Assembly (NCBI GenBank): GCA_017465545.1
Contig: JAFTVY010000029.1
Span: 1-64,000 of the forward strand
DNA: 64,000 nt
Reading direction: 5' to 3'
Source of the DNA: Ruminiclostridium sp.
GTDB taxonomy: Bacteria; Bacillota; Clostridia; Oscillospirales; Ruminococcaceae
Part shown: piece by piece, positions 1 to 6,525 of the stretch
How the letters are laid out: each line of letters begins with the position of its first letter
Position numbering within the stretch: the stretch's first letter is position 1
The notes under the pieces: model-generated
Seen by the model: only the letters and a program-made list of their open reading frames with translations
What the model was told of the DNA's origin: nothing
Databases searched by the model: none
Program-made: the position numbers and the translations under genes

Positions 1-101
1 AAGCGGATACCTTTACTTCTTCACTATTCACTATTACTTATTACTTGCCAAAAAACGACAAGAGGTTTTAGTGAAAAGTGAAGAGTGAAAAGTGAAAAAG
101 T

Positions 102-137
102 AAAAACGACAACCTTCTGTCGAAGATTGTCGTTTTT
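102..137. terminator. Hairpin terminator after tRNA-Pro, possibly bidirectional
   Basis: An 11-bp stem (102-112 with 127-137) is extended by an inner CTTC/GAAG stem and a TGTC loop, and runs of T flank it on both strands. On the minus strand it lies directly after the tRNA-Pro gene and ends its transcript. Confidence 0.75.
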
Positions 138-213
138 TGGTCGGAGTGACAGGTCTCGAACCTGCGGCCTCAACATCCCAAATGTCGCGCGCTACCAACT
201 GCGCCACACCCCG
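138..213 (-). tRNA. tRNA-Pro (anticodon UGG)
   Basis: Read on the minus strand, this 76-nt gene starts CGGGGTG and ends CACTCCG-A-CCA, so the acceptor stem pairs and the CCA end is encoded. The anticodon stem CGACA/TGTTG encloses the loop TTTGGGA, which places TGG at positions 34-36 and reads the proline codon CCA. The T arm contains GGTTCGAGACC. A consensus promoter lies just upstream and a hairpin terminator just downstream, so it is probably a single-gene transcript. Confidence 0.95.
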
Positions 214-231
214 ACGATTTATTTCCAATAT

Positions 232-260
232 ATTATACCATTCGGAACCGATTATGTCAA
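232..260 (-). promoter_or_regulatory. Sigma-A promoter of tRNA-Pro
   Basis: On the minus strand TTGACA (255-260) and TATAAT (232-237) are separated by 17 bases, a full consensus. It lies about 20 bases upstream of the tRNA 5' end. Confidence 0.9.
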
Positions 261-339
261 GCGTTTAGAAGCGATTTTGTTTGTTTTTATAGTTTCTTTC
301 TGACGTATATGAAAAATTTGTAATATTTTCGCTTTACTG

Positions 340-368
340 TTGAAAAAATCTCGGATTTAGTGTATAAT
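340..368 (+). promoter_or_regulatory. Sigma-A promoter of the apbE operon
   Basis: TTGAAA (340-345), a 17-base spacer and TATAAT (363-368), with a TG just before the -10 box. It is placed to drive apbE and the four closely spaced genes after it. Confidence 0.85.
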
Positions 369-404
369 AAAATAATGAATAAAATTTATGCAGAGAAGAA
401 GATT

Positions 405-1424
405 ATGAATTTCAAAAAAATAATATCAATAGTAACGCTTTTTTGCGTTGTTGTACTTACTTTGTGTTCCTGTGAAAAAGCCGTTCCCGAATACACAAGA
501 ACGTCTTTTGCCTTTGATACGTACGTAACCTTTCGTATTTTTAAAACTGATGGAACAAATACCCCTGATGCAGTATGCGACAGTGCTATGTCTATGCTGA
601 CAGATCTTGAAAATAAGTTGTCTGTAAAAAAGGAGGACAGCGAGATTTCAAAAATAAACAATCTTGCGGCTACTGCGCCCGTAAAGGTGGATGAGCAGAT
701 ATACTGGCTTATCAGAAACAGCGTGGATCTGAGTAGTCTTACTGAAGGAGCATTTGATATAACGCTTGGCGAAATATCCCGTATGTGGGGATTCTATTCG
801 GATAAGCCTGAAAAACCCGATATGGACAAGCTTACTTCCCTGGCTTCCAAGGAAAACTATAAAAATATAGTTTTTGATGACGAAAATCGTACTATATCAT
901 TTGCTAAAGATGATTTTTCGATTGATCTGGGTGCTGTAGGAAAAGGTTATGCTATGGATATGTTGAAATCTCTCTTTGAAGAGGCTGGCGTAGTTTCGGG
1001 GCTGGTTGATTTTGGCGGCAGCATTCTAACTATAGGAAAATACGATGAAGGCAACTGGACGGTTTCTGTCAGCGATGGTACGGAAAAAGGCGTAGCAGGT
1101 AAAATATATCTGTCAGCAGCTCTTTACTCAACGTCCAACGGTAGCAACAGATACGTTGAATATGACGGCGTAAAGTATCATCATATAATTGACGGAAGAA
1201 CAGCACGTCCATCCGACAGCGATATACGTAGCTGTACCGTTATCTGTGATAACGGACTTATTTCCGATGCACTTTCTACAGCCTTCTTTGTAATGGGGAA
1301 GAGCAAGGCTTTGGAGTTTTATGAAAAATATCCGATAGTTGAATTTGTAATTATCGATACGGACGGCAACGTGATAACTTCGGATATTATTGCAGATTGC
1401 TTTGAAACGGAGAAAAATGGATAG
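405..1424 (+). CDS. apbE: ApbE-family FAD:protein FMN transferase, lipoprotein
   Basis: This 339-residue protein belongs to the ApbE family, which uses FAD to attach FMN covalently to a Thr or Ser of extracytoplasmic flavoproteins. Family signatures are the DTYVTF segment near the N terminus, GAFDITLG, IDLGAVGKGYA, DFGGS and the STSNGSNR...HHIIDGRT region that binds flavin and Mg. The chosen start (MNFKK) gives a lipoprotein signal: a basic N terminus, a hydrophobic stretch and the lipobox LCSC. An in-frame ATG at 375 would add a non-signal-like leader. The stop overlaps the next gene by 8 nt, so the two are probably translationally coupled. The neighbours suggest flavin-based extracellular electron transfer, which is inference. 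Confidence 0.9.
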   Translation: MNFKKIISIVTLFCVVVLTLCSCEKAVPEYTRTSFAFDTYVTFRIFKTDGTNTPDAVCDSAMSMLTDLENKLSVKKEDSEISKINNLAATAPVKVDEQIYWLIRNSVDLSSLTEGAFDITLGEISRMWGFYSDKPEKPDMDKLTSLASKENYKNIVFDDENRTISFAKDDFSIDLGAVGKGYAMDMLKSLFEEAGVVSGLVDFGGSILTIGKYDEGNWTVSVSDGTEKGVAGKIYLSAALYSTSNGSNRYVEYDGVKYHHIIDGRTARPSDSDIRSCTVICDNGLISDALSTAFFVMGKSKALEFYEKYPIVEFVIIDTDGNVITSDIIADCFETEKNG

Positions 1425-1776
1425 ACAAAAGACCTTGTGTATTCTTATCATAGCGCTTATTGTTTTTGCGGCTATACTGGGACTTTTCATTGTAAAAGGT
1501 GAAAAGATCTTAGGAGGAGAGGCGTCGGTTTACAGTGATGGTGAACGCATCAGAACGATTAAACTTTCTCCTGATGATGATTACACGTTTGACGTAACGA
1601 ATAAAGACGGAAAAGTAAACACAATAATAGTAAAGCAAGGTAAAATAGGCGTTTTATCAGCGGATTGCCCTGATAAGATATGTGTAAATACTCCACATAT
1701 ATCTGACGGACTTCAGCCGATTGTCTGCGTTCCGAATCATCTGGTGATACAGATAGAGGCAAGGAGACCGGAGTGA
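1417..1776 (+). CDS. NusG domain II membrane-anchored protein (EetA-like)
   Basis: This is a 119-residue protein with one N-terminal transmembrane helix (about residues 6-26) and an extracytoplasmic NusG-domain-II-like fold. The family signature DKICVNT followed by QPIVCVPNHLVI is present, including the paired cysteines around DCPDKIC and IVC. The family is not a transcription factor; it often sits beside ApbE and the Gx membrane protein. In the flavin-based extracellular electron transfer locus of Listeria, a protein of this type is called EetA (recalled, not checked). The start at 1417 has a GGAG just upstream and overlaps apbE by 8 nt. The molecular role is not established. Confidence 0.8.
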   Translation: MDRQKTLCILIIALIVFAAILGLFIVKGEKILGGEASVYSDGERIRTIKLSPDDDYTFDVTNKDGKVNTIIVKQGKIGVLSADCPDKICVNTPHISDGLQPIVCVPNHLVIQIEARRPE

Positions 1777-1777
1777 T

Positions 1778-2308
1778 ATGAACAGAATTAATATCAGAAA
1801 GCTTGTAATGAGCGCTTTATTGGCAACCATTTCTCTTACGCTTTTCTTATTGGAATCTATGATACCGCCTGTTGTACCGATACCGGGAGTGAAAATAGGA
1901 CTGGCGTATCTTCCTGTTATGCTGGTTATGTTTATGGGCGGTAAATGGAAGATATATGATGCAGTTCTGGTGCTTTTTGTGAGAGTTATATTGTCGGCGC
2001 TTATAAGCGGAAATCTTGTTTCGGTATATTTTTCGGTGTCAGGTGGTTTGTTGTCCGTGTTGGTTATGTCGCTTACAAAACTGACTATTAAGCACAAATG
2101 GGCGGTGATTCCTGCAGGTGTTTTTTCTGCAACAGCGCACAATATAGGACAGCTTGCGGCTGCGATGACTTTGTATAGCGTTACGGTATGGGCGTATCTT
2201 CCTTATCTGCTTATTTCTGCTGTTCTTACGGGTCTTTTCAGCGGATTTGTGATATATCAGCTCATAAAAAAGGAAATCAGAGTTATAAAGAATCTAAAAA
2301 ATATTTAA
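1778..2308 (+). CDS. Gx transporter / heptaprenyl-diphosphate-synthase-component-I-like membrane protein (EetB-like)
   Basis: A 176-residue hydrophobic protein with about five transmembrane segments. It matches the family annotated as heptaprenyl diphosphate synthase component I or Gx transporter. The conserved start LLESMIPPVVPIPGVKIGLA and a later NIGQL are visible. Its fold resembles ECF substrate-binding components, so transport of a small molecule is more plausible than a soluble synthase subunit. It begins one base after the stop of the NusG-II gene. The apbE / NusG-II / Gx triplet matches the core of extracellular electron transfer loci, where the homologue is called EetB; this functional link is inference. 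Confidence 0.8.
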   Translation: MNRINIRKLVMSALLATISLTLFLLESMIPPVVPIPGVKIGLAYLPVMLVMFMGGKWKIYDAVLVLFVRVILSALISGNLVSVYFSVSGGLLSVLVMSLTKLTIKHKWAVIPAGVFSATAHNIGQLAAAMTLYSVTVWAYLPYLLISAVLTGLFSGFVIYQLIKKEIRVIKNLKNI

Positions 2309-2319
2309 AGGGTGATAAA

Positions 2320-2526
2320 ATGGAAAAGGCAAAAATAGACAGAATAAATTATCTTGCGAGAGAATCTAAGGTCCGTGAGCTTACTCCTGAGGAGAAGGCT
2401 GAACAGACACAGCTTCGCAACGAATACAGAGCAGGCTTCAGACAGAGTCTGATGGCACAGCTCGACAACGTTTACGTAACTGACGAAAACGGCAACGCCA
2501 AAAAACTTATTAAAACGGAGTCTTAA
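2320..2526 (+). CDS. DUF896 family protein (YnzC-like)
   Basis: A 68-residue cytoplasmic protein of the DUF896 family, recognised by INYLARESK...ELTPEEKAEQ..LRNEYRAGFR. The family is a short helical hairpin of unknown function, present in most Firmicutes. The true start is the ATG at 2320, which has an AAAGGGTGAT ribosome binding site. A longer reading frame upstream runs over the end of the preceding gene and is not needed. It lies 11 nt after the Gx gene and five bases before the next gene, so it is in the same transcript. Confidence 0.88.
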   Translation: MEKAKIDRINYLARESKVRELTPEEKAEQTQLRNEYRAGFRQSLMAQLDNVYVTDENGNAKKLIKTES

Positions 2527-2531
2527 AAAAT

Positions 2532-3587
2532 ATGAGCAAAATCGAAGAGATTATAAATGCGGTTAAACTGACCTACAAAAATACAACGGCAACCCGGTTT
2601 ATTTCCGATGAACACGGAAACGTATTCTGGATGGGCGGCAGAGAGATCAGTGATAAAACCAGTATTCTTTTCCCTGAAGGCCCACCGATGAACAGACTTG
2701 AGGAAAAATACAGCACAGTTCTTATTGACAATAAGCCTTGCTGTGTACGTGGCACAGTATTATCCTATGATGGCGACGGAATAATATTGTGGACGGTTTA
2801 TTCTATGAAGAATATCCTGAACGAGCTTGGAAATACCGAAAATTACGTGGAATTCTGCTACATAACCTCAGACGTAAAGCGTAACGTTGAACGTATTCTG
2901 TACGAAAATGAGGAGAGTATAGCAAGAGATCCAAGACGTCGTAACAGCATTCCTATAATAAATCAGAATAAGGCTTGCTTTTCCTTGCTCAGACAGGTGG
3001 AAAGTCTGAACGCATTATTTACCGTTATTTTTAAGCGTAACATAAATAACACGACGATCAATATTATAGATTTTCTGGACGAAATGGCAAAATCGTGCAC
3101 CAAAGAACTGAAAGAAAAGGCTTACAATATAGTTGTAAACAGCGAAACTCTTGATCATGACGGAGCGTTGATAAAGGCAAATCATTTTTATCTGCAACTG
3201 ACACTTATGACGCTTATTGAGAAGCTCCTCTCTTGCTCTAAAATGAAGGATCATGCAATCAATATAACGTTTGATGGTTACAGATTTGTGATATCTCTTG
3301 CTTTTGAACACGATATGTGTCAGTATATAGATCAGATATACAGTGATTTTCCCGTGTATTGTGCAAAAATGTATATCAGACATATCGGAGGCTCGGTAAG
3401 TGAAAAAGACAATCGTCTTATAGTGACGTTGCCTCAGTATCTGCCTACCGCATTCCATTCTTCCGGTATCGAACTGCAGTATGAGGAAGTCAGATACAAG
3501 TACCTTATGGAGATGTTCCTGTATGATATTCTGTACAAGGATAAGGGTACGGATAATATGGATAAATCGATTCGTTATTTGAGATGA
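2532..3587 (+). CDS. Hypothetical protein resembling a degenerate sensor histidine kinase
   Basis: A 351-residue soluble protein with no confident family. The first 115 residues read like a PAS sensor fold (RFISDEHGNVFWMGG ... VLSYDGDGIILWTVY). A helical middle follows, then a C-terminal region with the strand order of a GHKL ATPase (INITFDGYRFVISLAF ... IRHIGGSVSEKDNRLIVTLPQ). The phospho-accepting histidine motif and the N and G1 boxes of a working kinase are absent, so it is unlikely to phosphorylate. It could be a pseudokinase-like regulator. It is last in the apbE-led operon. Confidence 0.5.
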   Translation: MSKIEEIINAVKLTYKNTTATRFISDEHGNVFWMGGREISDKTSILFPEGPPMNRLEEKYSTVLIDNKPCCVRGTVLSYDGDGIILWTVYSMKNILNELGNTENYVEFCYITSDVKRNVERILYENEESIARDPRRRNSIPIINQNKACFSLLRQVESLNALFTVIFKRNINNTTINIIDFLDEMAKSCTKELKEKAYNIVVNSETLDHDGALIKANHFYLQLTLMTLIEKLLSCSKMKDHAINITFDGYRFVISLAFEHDMCQYIDQIYSDFPVYCAKMYIRHIGGSVSEKDNRLIVTLPQYLPTAFHSSGIELQYEEVRYKYLMEMFLYDILYKDKGTDNMDKSIRYLR

Positions 3588-3769
3588 GAAAAATTTTTAC
3601 AGTTATTTTTTTATATTTTAACTTTACTTTCACATCACTATCATAAATGGCGGATATAATATAATTGTCAGGGAAACCTGATGATTTTATGGTGGTTGAG
3701 TAATCAATAATCATAATTTCCTCTCCCAACATTTCATTGATTATTTGATTTTACAGCAATCTTATTTCC
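3588..3769. other. Intergenic region upstream of the two-component system
   Basis: AT-rich non-coding stretch with a small hairpin, TCAGG-GAAA-CCTGA, around 3669-3684. I see no clear promoter and no convincing gene; a short minus-strand reading frame (3505-3732) overlaps the preceding gene and has no family features. Confidence 0.5.
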
Positions 3770-3806
3770 GTTCAGTTTAAGCTACGTTTAAACTGAACAT
3801 TTTTTT
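3770..3806 (+). terminator. Intrinsic terminator just upstream of the response-regulator gene
   Basis: An 11-bp perfect stem GTTCAGTTTAA / TTAAACTGAAC is followed by ACATTTTTT. It ends about 40 bases before the response-regulator start, leaving almost no room for a promoter between them. Confidence 0.8.
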
Positions 3807-3845
3807 AGAATGACAAATCAGCAATATAGAGAAAGGAACAAAAAA

Positions 3846-4517
3846 ATGTACAACATTCTTATAGCAGACGACGAGCAGAAGATCCGCGAGGTTATAAAGG
3901 AGTATGCTGAGTTTGAAGGTCATACCGTGTGCGAAGCAGTAGATGGTATGCAGGCTGTTGAAATGGTAAAGGCACAGGATTTCGATATTATAATAATGGA
4001 CGTTATGATGCCCCGTCTCGACGGCTTTTCTGCCTGCAAGGAAATCAGAAAGATAAAGAATACTCCTATTCTTATGCTTTCGGCCAGGACAGAAGAATAT
4101 GATAAGCTTTTTGGTTTTGAAATGGGTGTTGATGATTACGTTGTTAAGCCTTTTTCACCTAAGGAAGTAATGGCGAGAATAAATGCAATCATAAAGAGAA
4201 ACGGTACCGGCAACGAACAGGTGGGTGATACCGTAAAGTATGACGGACTTGAAATAAACTTTACCGCAAGAGACGTGTATATTGACGGAGTGAAGGCAAA
4301 CCTTACTCCGAAGGAATACGATCTTTTATTCTATCTTGTAAAGAATAAAAACATTGCTCTGACACGTAACAAGCTCCTTGAAGAGGTATGGGGTTACGAT
4401 TTCTTCGGCGATGACAGAACCATAGATACACATATCAAAATGCTCAGAAATAATTTAGGTCCCTACAGAAATTTTATAGTTACTCTTCGTGGTATGGGCT
4501 ATAAATTTGAGGCATAA
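3846..4517 (+). CDS. OmpR-family DNA-binding response regulator
   Basis: A 223-residue two-domain regulator. The receiver (1-115) has the acidic pair D8-D9, the phospho-acceptor D52 in IIMDVMMP, S79 and K101 in VVKPFS. The C-terminal winged helix (about 125-223) has the OmpR pattern LTPKEYDLL, RNKLLEEVWGYDFFGDDRTIDTHI and TLRGMGYKF. The start at MYNILIADDE follows a GAAAGGAAC ribosome binding site; an upstream ATG at 3810 lacks one. The stop overlaps the ATG of the histidine kinase gene by one base (TAATG), so the pair forms one transcription unit. The target genes are unknown. Confidence 0.95.
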   Translation: MYNILIADDEQKIREVIKEYAEFEGHTVCEAVDGMQAVEMVKAQDFDIIIMDVMMPRLDGFSACKEIRKIKNTPILMLSARTEEYDKLFGFEMGVDDYVVKPFSPKEVMARINAIIKRNGTGNEQVGDTVKYDGLEINFTARDVYIDGVKANLTPKEYDLLFYLVKNKNIALTRNKLLEEVWGYDFFGDDRTIDTHIKMLRNNLGPYRNFIVTLRGMGYKFEA

Positions 4518-6013
4518 TGCATAGAATGAGAGACAGATTTTATAGCATACGATTCCGTTCGTGGCTTATGTATATAAGCTTTGCGTTGCTCATTATCGGT
4601 TTTCTGTATGTGTTTCAGGTGCTTATGCTACCCGGATATTATGAGTATATGAAAAAAATAGAGACGGCAGAGGTCGTAAGTCAGATAAACGATGCCTGGT
4701 ATAACGACCCTAAAAACCTCTCTTCTACTGTAAATAAAATTGCTCATTCAAAGAAGATATATATAGAAATATCCGACGTGAACAGAGTGCTTGTCAGAGC
4801 TAACTCTCTTGATAAGAATAATAAGGAAATGTTTGAGCTTATCAAGAATCTTGATAAAGATAAAATGGAAAAGTTCATTTCGGGTAAGGATGTGTTTTTT
4901 ACAGCAACTACCCCACGTTCTGACAAGGATAGTAAGGCTATAATAATGACTGCGCAGATAGCGGACGAAAATTATGAGAGCGAATATATTCACGCTACAG
5001 GTGCTGTAAGGGTATACGTTTTCAATTATCTGGAGCCTATAGGCAATACCGTACAGATAATAAACAGCCAGCTTACGTTAGTGGCGTTTGCAATTATAAT
5101 CGGTGCATTTATTCTATCTATATTTTTCTCAAGCAGCGTAACAAGACCGATTGTCCAGATTTCCAAATCTGCCCTCAGACTTCCGCAGGGAAAGTTTCAT
5201 ATGGAGATAAAAAAACATCAGTTCACAGAAATAAAGGAACTGACTGAAACTCTTAATCTTGCCTCCAGCGAAATTGCCAAGACTGATGGTCTGCAAAAAG
5301 AGCTTATGGCGAATATCTCTCACGATCTTCGTACGCCACTTACCATGATAAAGGCGTATGCAGAAATGGTAAGGGATTTATCGGGGGATAACCCGGAAAA
5401 AAGAGCAAAGCATCTTCAGGTTATCATTGATGAGACGGATAGACTGTCCTCTCTTGTAACTGATATTCTGGATCTTTCGAAGCTGCAGAGTGGCGTAGCA
5501 GAAATGAATTATGAGGTTTTTGATTTTTCAGCACATCTGGAGGATCTGGTATCACGCTTTACCTTGCTTAACGAGATAAAGGATTATAAGGTACTGCTTG
5601 ATGCAGAACCGAAAATTATGATAAATGCAGACGTTACGAAAATAGAGCAGGTAGTATATAATTTTATAAATAACGCTATAACCTATACGGGTGAAGATAA
5701 GACTGTAAGAATCAGATTGTACCGTAAAGAAAAAGGTGTTGCGAGATTTGAAGTCTCTGACAGCGGTATTGGTATTGATGAAGAAAACCTGAAATACGTC
5801 TGGGACAGATATTACCGTGTAAAAAAAGACGGCGAAACTCATGCAAGAGCAAAAAAGGGAAGTGGATTGGGACTTTCTATAGTAAAGGGAGTTCTTGAGA
5901 TGCACAACTTTTCCTTTGGCGTAGAAAGCGAGCAGGGAAAGGGTAGTACCTTCTGGTTTGAATTTACTGAAAGCGTAGAAAAAAGCACTAAAACGCCACG
6001 TAAAAATCAATGA
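4517..6013 (+). CDS. Membrane sensor histidine kinase (HAMP-HisKA-HATPase)
   Basis: A 498-residue kinase, the partner of the regulator just upstream. A transmembrane helix at about 15-37, an extracytoplasmic sensor region of about 145 residues, a second helix at about 186-206 and a HAMP linker are followed by the HisKA domain. The phospho-acceptor is H269 in NISHDLRTPL. The ATPase domain shows the N box NFINNAITYT, the G1 box DSGIGI, an F-like WDRYYRV and the G2 box GSGLGLSIVKG. All catalytic motifs are intact. The sensor domain has no recognisable ligand-binding motif, so the stimulus is unknown. Confidence 0.93.
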   Translation: MHRMRDRFYSIRFRSWLMYISFALLIIGFLYVFQVLMLPGYYEYMKKIETAEVVSQINDAWYNDPKNLSSTVNKIAHSKKIYIEISDVNRVLVRANSLDKNNKEMFELIKNLDKDKMEKFISGKDVFFTATTPRSDKDSKAIIMTAQIADENYESEYIHATGAVRVYVFNYLEPIGNTVQIINSQLTLVAFAIIIGAFILSIFFSSSVTRPIVQISKSALRLPQGKFHMEIKKHQFTEIKELTETLNLASSEIAKTDGLQKELMANISHDLRTPLTMIKAYAEMVRDLSGDNPEKRAKHLQVIIDETDRLSSLVTDILDLSKLQSGVAEMNYEVFDFSAHLEDLVSRFTLLNEIKDYKVLLDAEPKIMINADVTKIEQVVYNFINNAITYTGEDKTVRIRLYRKEKGVARFEVSDSGIGIDEENLKYVWDRYYRVKKDGETHARAKKGSGLGLSIVKGVLEMHNFSFGVESEQGKGSTFWFEFTESVEKSTKTPRKNQ

Positions 6014-6053
6014 CGAATCAGATTCTGTAATATGTGAACGAGGTATAAATAAA

Positions 6054-6467
6054 ATGATAAAAGAGCTTATGCATGATCCTGTTTTTTTGAGCGTAAAATC
6101 TGCCGTGGCTACTGCCGAAGACGTTTGTGTAGCCGACGACTTACTGGAAACGCTTATTGCACACAAGGATTCCTGCGTTGGTATGGCTGCAAATATGATA
6201 GGTGTCAGTAAATGCATTATCGCTTTTCTTGACGGCGATAAATATTCGGTTATGATGAATCCTGAAATAATCAAGTGCTCTGAGCCTTATTCTACGGAGG
6301 AGGGGTGCCTTTCTCTTCTTGGCGGTCCGAGAAAATGCAAAAGATATAAAAGCATAAAGGTTAAGTGGCTGACAACTGAAATGAAGCCGAAAATAAAAAC
6401 CTTTACAGGATATACAGCGCAGATAATACAGCATGAGATAGATCATTGCAATGGCGTACTTATCTGA
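6054..6467 (+). CDS. def: Peptide deformylase, short variant
   Basis: A 137-residue metalloenzyme that removes the N-formyl group from new proteins. Motif 2 EGCLSL (C85) and motif 3 QHEIDH (H127, E128, H131) supply the metal ligands and catalytic Glu. Motif 1 reads VGMAANMIG, with Asn47 where the usual motif GxGxAAxQ has Gln. The protein is 30-50 residues shorter than Escherichia or Bacillus Def, with little after the HExxH helix. This short AAN-type form is, to my knowledge, common in Clostridia, often beside a canonical copy. A GAGGT lies 12 nt before the start. A hairpin terminator follows the stop. Confidence 0.85.
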   Translation: MIKELMHDPVFLSVKSAVATAEDVCVADDLLETLIAHKDSCVGMAANMIGVSKCIIAFLDGDKYSVMMNPEIIKCSEPYSTEEGCLSLLGGPRKCKRYKSIKVKWLTTEMKPKIKTFTGYTAQIIQHEIDHCNGVLI

Positions 6468-6482
6468 TACGTTATAAAAAAG

Positions 6483-6524
6483 CTCCCGTCACTAAATGAC
6501 AAGTGACGGGAGTATTTATTTTTT
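6483..6524. terminator. Bidirectional terminator between convergent def and the EAL gene
   Basis: A 10-bp GC-rich stem CTCCCGTCAC / GTGACGGGAG with a 10-base loop. T-rich sequence follows on the plus strand and TTTTTTATAAC on the minus strand. It separates two convergent genes. Confidence 0.88.
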
Positions 6525-6525
6525 A

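Noticed and set aside
21..112. A CRISPR array at the left edge
   Set aside because: The repeats are short, variable and have no regular spacers.
118..124. TGTCGAA, a match to the 0A box, near the left edge
   Set aside because: It lies inside the tRNA-Pro terminator hairpin, where the sequence is explained by the stem and loop.
3505..3732. A minus-strand frame of 75 codons between the kinase-like gene and the response regulator
   Set aside because: It overlaps the end of the preceding gene, has no family features and no convincing ribosome site.
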